From assembly GCA_030609965.1 (NCBI GenBank), contig JAUWSQ010000027.1, positions 1 through 33,851 of the forward strand: a DNA stretch of 33,851 bases, given 5' to 3'. This document shows positions 31,158 through 33,851 of the stretch, in pieces; the first letter of the stretch is position 1, and each line of letters opens with the position of its first letter. The DNA comes from Candidatus Fermentibacterota bacterium (lineage in GTDB: Bacteria; Fermentibacterota; Fermentibacteria; Fermentibacterales; JCC-6). The translations under genes were made by a program, and so were the position numbers. The notes below the pieces were generated by a model. It worked only from the letters and a program-made list of their open reading frames with translations, was not told the origin of the DNA and made no database searches.

Positions 31158-31982
31158 ATGAAAAAACTCGGACTTATGATACTTGTAGCCGGAATCATCC
31201 TGATGGCTGGCTGCGCGGGAGACGACCCTGCTGGTCCCGGTGGTACCCTTGCAGACGTAACTGGTGTGGAAATTGGCACAGCTTCCACTGGCCAGAGTAT
31301 TGCTATTACCTGGACAGCGATTGATGACGTTGACGGATACAAAGTCTGGTTCCGTGCGACATCAACCGCCGACTGGGTAGAGGTAGACGATGTAACAACC
31401 AACGCCAGTACCGTTACAGCAACTTCCGCCGGATACTACGTTGTAACAGCCTACGAGGGAACCAACAACTCGGAAAACAACTCCAACGAAGTTACCACAA
31501 TGCCGTCTGACGTAACTTTCACATATACGATATTTGATAGATGGTGCCCCGATACCGAGCACAGCGGATTCATCTTTGGAGAGGACTCAGGCGATACAGG
31601 TTTAGCCAGTAATACTGGATTCCTTCAGGACATTTACGCCTGGGACTACGATACCGATGGTGATGATACTGTATACCTGACCTCCGGTGGCTGGGGAACC
31701 TACGGTAACGGTAGTGATTCCTGGATGCATGAAGCTACTAATGCAAGCTATGTTGAGGCAAGAACTACAGCTAATTCTGGCCCTTCCGGACCCTGGTACA
31801 GTAATGATTATAAGCTCTACACCTCAGATACCAGGACTTATATCAGCCTTTCAAGCGGACATTATGTCAAGATGTATAATCTTAGTATCGTTCCCAGCTC
31901 AGTAACCCCCAGAGGCACAGAGGTAAGTTTCAGCTACGAATACCAGACACTTGAAGGCGTAACAGTCTTTTCAAGTAACTAA
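31158..31982 (+). CDS. Lipoprotein with fibronectin type III-like domain
   Basis: A 274-aa protein starting MKKLGLMILVAGIILMAGCA, a signal peptide with lipobox LMAGC, so it is lipidated at Cys19 and anchored in a membrane. Residues about 33-115 fit an FN3-type beta sandwich (SIAITWTAIDDVDGYKVWFR, then TVTATSAGYYVVTAYEGTNN). The remaining Tyr/Asp/Ser-rich part (DIYAWDYDTDGDDTVYLTSG; GHYVKMYNLSIVPSSV) is not recognised. Few lysines and low charge suit an exposed surface protein. GAAAGGA lies ahead of the ATG. A strong terminator follows 20 nt after the stop, so it is probably expressed as a single gene from the promoter at 31078. Confidence 0.82.
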   Translation: MKKLGLMILVAGIILMAGCAGDDPAGPGGTLADVTGVEIGTASTGQSIAITWTAIDDVDGYKVWFRATSTADWVEVDDVTTNASTVTATSAGYYVVTAYEGTNNSENNSNEVTTMPSDVTFTYTIFDRWCPDTEHSGFIFGEDSGDTGLASNTGFLQDIYAWDYDTDGDDTVYLTSGGWGTYGNGSDSWMHEATNASYVEARTTANSGPSGPWYSNDYKLYTSDTRTYISLSSGHYVKMYNLSIVPSSVTPRGTEVSFSYEYQTLEGVTVFSSN

Positions 31983-32002
31983 GCCACTATTTTGGTGAAC
32001 TA

Positions 32003-32029
32003 GGGGAGAGCTTCCGGCTCTCCCCTTTT
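32003..32029 (+). terminator. Rho-independent terminator after the FN3-like lipoprotein
   Basis: GGGGAGAGC (32003-32011) and GCTCTCCCC (32017-32025) form a perfect 9-bp GC-rich stem with loop TTCCG, followed by TTTT (32026-32029). It begins 20 nt after the stop of the gene at 31158-31982, and the next gene's Shine-Dalgarno is only 7 nt beyond it. Confidence 0.88.
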
Positions 32030-32046
32030 CGTTATGGAGGATAAAG

Positions 32047-32835
32047 ATGAATCGATCCTATCTGGGGTTGCTTATAGCATCTGTTGCCTTGAGTTCAATT
32101 ACAGGGACTGGATTGCTGATTTCCACTTCAACTGCTTCTCTGCCTGAGAATCTGGAAGCCATTATACAGGAAGTATCTCAGATTGCAGATGCAAGCTGGG
32201 GAATAGCCGTGATCGAATTCAAAACAGGAGAAGAAAGAACCCTGAATGCCAATGGGCAGTTTATGATGCAGATTCCCCACCTTCCCCTGGCGGCCATGCT
32301 TGTTGAACTCTCTAATGCCGGTGAGATTTCTTTAGATGGCCTTATATCAAGAGGCGAGTATTACTGGGAAAGACTCCACTGGGCACAGCAGGGCGGACGT
32401 GGTATGTGCATGGCAGTTATCTGGACAATTGGTTTCGGCAGGATAAACGAATGGCTGGCTGAAAAGGGGTATACAGGTACGGAGATAAGAGGTGTTGCTC
32501 AGGACGTTCCTTATGCTCCTGTTTTCGATTCCAATTACATTACCGCACAGGATGCTCTGGGATACCTGAAAATCATCTACAGCAGCCTCGACCAGGCAAG
32601 TGTAAGGAATATTGGTACAAATCCCCCTCTTTCTGATCATATCAGAGAAACGCTGGGATTTGATAACACCATCTACGGCTGGTTGGATATTTCAGAAGAC
32701 AGTAAACTCCTGTTCATCATCATCGATCTGCCCGGAGATTCTGATCTTGGTTTAGTGGTTCTTGCAGAGGATATTGAAGATCCTGCCGATGTTGATCAGG
32801 GATTCAGGATGCTGTACGAAGCACTGACAGATTGA
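32047..32835 (+). CDS. Exported class A beta-lactamase-like protein lacking catalytic motifs
   Basis: A 262-aa protein with an N-terminal hydrophobic signal (LGLLIASVALSSITGTGLLI). ASWGIAVIEFKTGEERTLNA and the helix LAAMLVELSNAGEISLDGLI match the class A beta-lactamase/PBP-type fold: first strands, then the helix that follows the active-site serine. The place of the SxxK motif is QFMMQIPHLPL (Q75, H78), so both Ser and Lys are absent. The SDN and KTG equivalents (GGRGMC; IYGWLDIS) are also unrecognisable. Hydrolysis of beta-lactams by the usual mechanism is therefore not expected. GGAGG lies 6 nt before the ATG. A small lipoprotein and a further relative follow on the same strand, so this may be one operon. 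Fold call is moderate. Confidence 0.65.
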   Translation: MNRSYLGLLIASVALSSITGTGLLISTSTASLPENLEAIIQEVSQIADASWGIAVIEFKTGEERTLNANGQFMMQIPHLPLAAMLVELSNAGEISLDGLISRGEYYWERLHWAQQGGRGMCMAVIWTIGFGRINEWLAEKGYTGTEIRGVAQDVPYAPVFDSNYITAQDALGYLKIIYSSLDQASVRNIGTNPPLSDHIRETLGFDNTIYGWLDISEDSKLLFIIIDLPGDSDLGLVVLAEDIEDPADVDQGFRMLYEALTD

Positions 32836-32887
32836 CCCTTAAGCCTGATATATGGAATTGAGATTTGACATTCTGAAAAGAGGAAAC

Positions 32888-33256
32888 ATGAGAACTGTTC
32901 TTTTGTTATCTGTATTCCTTTTGCTTGGCTGCAGCAGTCCCTGGGGTCCCAGTCTTTCAATAAACGTTACCCATCCCCCCGCCGGAGGGGTACAAGCGGA
33001 CGAGAGTTACATCATCCAATGGACCCTCAGCGCACCGGAGTATTCCAATACAGGTGTACTGCTTTTCGTAGACACCGACCTTAATCCGGAAGCGGGACTT
33101 ATCCAGATATCCGATTCCCTTTCCATTCAGTCCTCCGGCTACCTGTGGGACTGTTCCAATTTCCCTGAGGACGAGTATTACATCAGGGCGATCGTATATG
33201 AGGGAAACAACCATGAAAGCGATTACAGCGAGGGTACAGTTACCGTTACGCATTAG
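32888..33256 (+). CDS. Small lipoprotein, beta-rich, unknown
   Basis: A 122-aa protein beginning MRTVLLLSVFLLLGCSSPWG, a signal peptide with lipobox LLLGC, so it is lipidated at Cys15. The mature part resembles a single Ig/FN3-like sandwich (SLSINVTHPPAGGVQADESY, IIQWTL, YYIRAIVYEGNN, EGTVTVTH); the IIQW and final beta-strand pattern suggest a domain that packs against or attaches to other surface proteins. ATG 32888 is chosen over ATG 32852 because GAGGAAAC precedes it and the lipobox then lies at a normal distance. It sits between two beta-lactamase-like genes, 52 nt after the first. Specific function unknown. Confidence 0.78.
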   Translation: MRTVLLLSVFLLLGCSSPWGPSLSINVTHPPAGGVQADESYIIQWTLSAPEYSNTGVLLFVDTDLNPEAGLIQISDSLSIQSSGYLWDCSNFPEDEYYIRAIVYEGNNHESDYSEGTVTVTH

Positions 33257-33292
33257 ATTTATTATTGAGAATGAAAGGGAGTAGTTAAACTT

Positions 33293-33851
33293 TTGAAAAA
33301 CAGGACATCCGTTTTTGCTTATATGGTGATGCTTGCCCTGCTCAATGCATCAGCTTTTGCGTCGATTCCTTCCTTTCTACGGAGCCTGGGACTTGCACCG
33401 GCAGAGGATTCAGTAGAGGAAACACAACAGGTGATTGGTTCGATCCCCGCTATGGAAGAATTGCCTGGAATCAGATTCAGTGCACTTGTTATTGATCTTC
33501 AAACCGGGAATCCTGTAGCACGATCCGGTGAAGGTGTATTTTCACTGAACGTTCCGGAGGTCTATACTCTCGCTTCTGCCATAGATACGATGCAGGTAGA
33601 CTCCCCGGGCCCCCCTCAGGAGGCTGAAACCATGTCTTCAAGCACCGCAGCTGATGTTGCCGCAGCACTGCAGATAATCCACTCCGGAATGGATAGGCCA
33701 GCGGTTATGGAGTTGCTGGAAAATCCTGAAATGGGAGAAGGACAGGCCTCGTCCATAGGAGAAGGCTGGGATCTGTACGGCTGGGTTGACTCCGGAGTGA
33801 ACCATAAAACGTTTGTATTAATAGCTATATCCCCTGAAGGCAGGGAACTTG
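33293..33851 (+). CDS. Exported relative of the beta-lactamase-like protein (runs off window)
   Basis: From TTG 33293 (GGGAG 10 nt upstream) 186 codons are open to the window end. The protein starts MKNRTSVFAYMVMLALLNAS, an N-terminal signal with AFA cleavage site. GIRFSALVIDLQTGNPVARS corresponds to WGIAVIEFKTGEERTLNANG of the gene at 32047, and EGWDLYGWVDSGVNHKTFVL to the IYGWLDISEDSKLLFII region. The active-site place reads VFSLNVPEVYTL, again without SxxK, and the following middle part is shorter than in the relative. Because relatives of this type seem to be degenerate, it is probably a paralogous pseudoenzyme. The 3' end and therefore the full domain order are not seen. Confidence 0.6.
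   Translation, partial: MKNRTSVFAYMVMLALLNASAFASIPSFLRSLGLAPAEDSVEETQQVIGSIPAMEELPGIRFSALVIDLQTGNPVARSGEGVFSLNVPEVYTLASAIDTMQVDSPGPPQEAETMSSSTAADVAAALQIIHSGMDRPAVMELLENPEMGEGQASSIGEGWDLYGWVDSGVNHKTFVLIAISPEGREL

Overview
The window looks like a chromosomal segment of an uncultured anaerobic bacterium with a Gram-negative-type envelope. Signs of this are lipoboxes, a Tat signal, a MurJ-family flippase, O-antigen ligase-like and sulfotransferase genes, a radical SAM enzyme and a His-type (sulfide-dependent) Thi4. A GreA fused to a long N-terminal region, frequent TTG starts and solenoid/lipoprotein genes would fit an FCB-group or related candidate phylum such as Fermentibacteria/Aegiribacteria, but that placement is a low-confidence inference. 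No rRNA, tRNA or CRISPR array was seen.

Region 1 (1-16.6 kb) is a cell-surface polysaccharide island eroded by mobile elements. It encodes glycosyltransferases of GT2 and GT4 type, an O-antigen ligase/polymerase, a MurJ/MviN flippase and sulfotransferases, which together suggest a sulfated extracellular polysaccharide. Between these genes lie an ISAzo13-type transposase fragment, an IS91-type fragment, a GT4 gene lacking its 5' half, an apparently complete 2.1-kb IS with 18-bp terminal inverted repeats inserted into an ISL3-type remnant, a MurJ remnant, two separated remnants of a second GreA-fusion gene flanking an intact GT4, and a truncated, frameshifted sulfotransferase.

Region 2 (16.6-21.3 kb) holds the intact 702-codon GreA-fusion gene, overlapping a sulfotransferase by ATGA. 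Divergent from it is a tight trio: a Tat-exported unknown protein, a HAD-IB phosphatase and a PP-loop ATPase of the MnmA/ThiI-like tRNA thiolation type. Region 3 (21.3-26.1 kb) is an operon for a heterodimeric ABC exporter, with one normal and one degenerate ATPase site, coupled to a PflX-type radical SAM protein. Region 4 (26.1-28.5 kb, minus strand) is a thiamin operon, thiM-thiE-thi4, behind a clear TPP riboswitch.

Region 5 (28.5 kb to the end) encodes exported proteins. These are an 822-aa protein with about eleven aspartate/glycine-rich repeats followed by HEAT-like helices, an FN3-like lipoprotein, two proteins resembling class A beta-lactamases but without the catalytic motifs (the second runs off the window), and a small lipoprotein between them.

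Most notable for follow-up are the mosaic around the duplicated GreA-fusion gene with a nearly identical 106-bp tract, the solenoid protein, the pair of beta-lactamase-like pseudoenzymes, and a small membrane ORF coupled to a glycosyltransferase.
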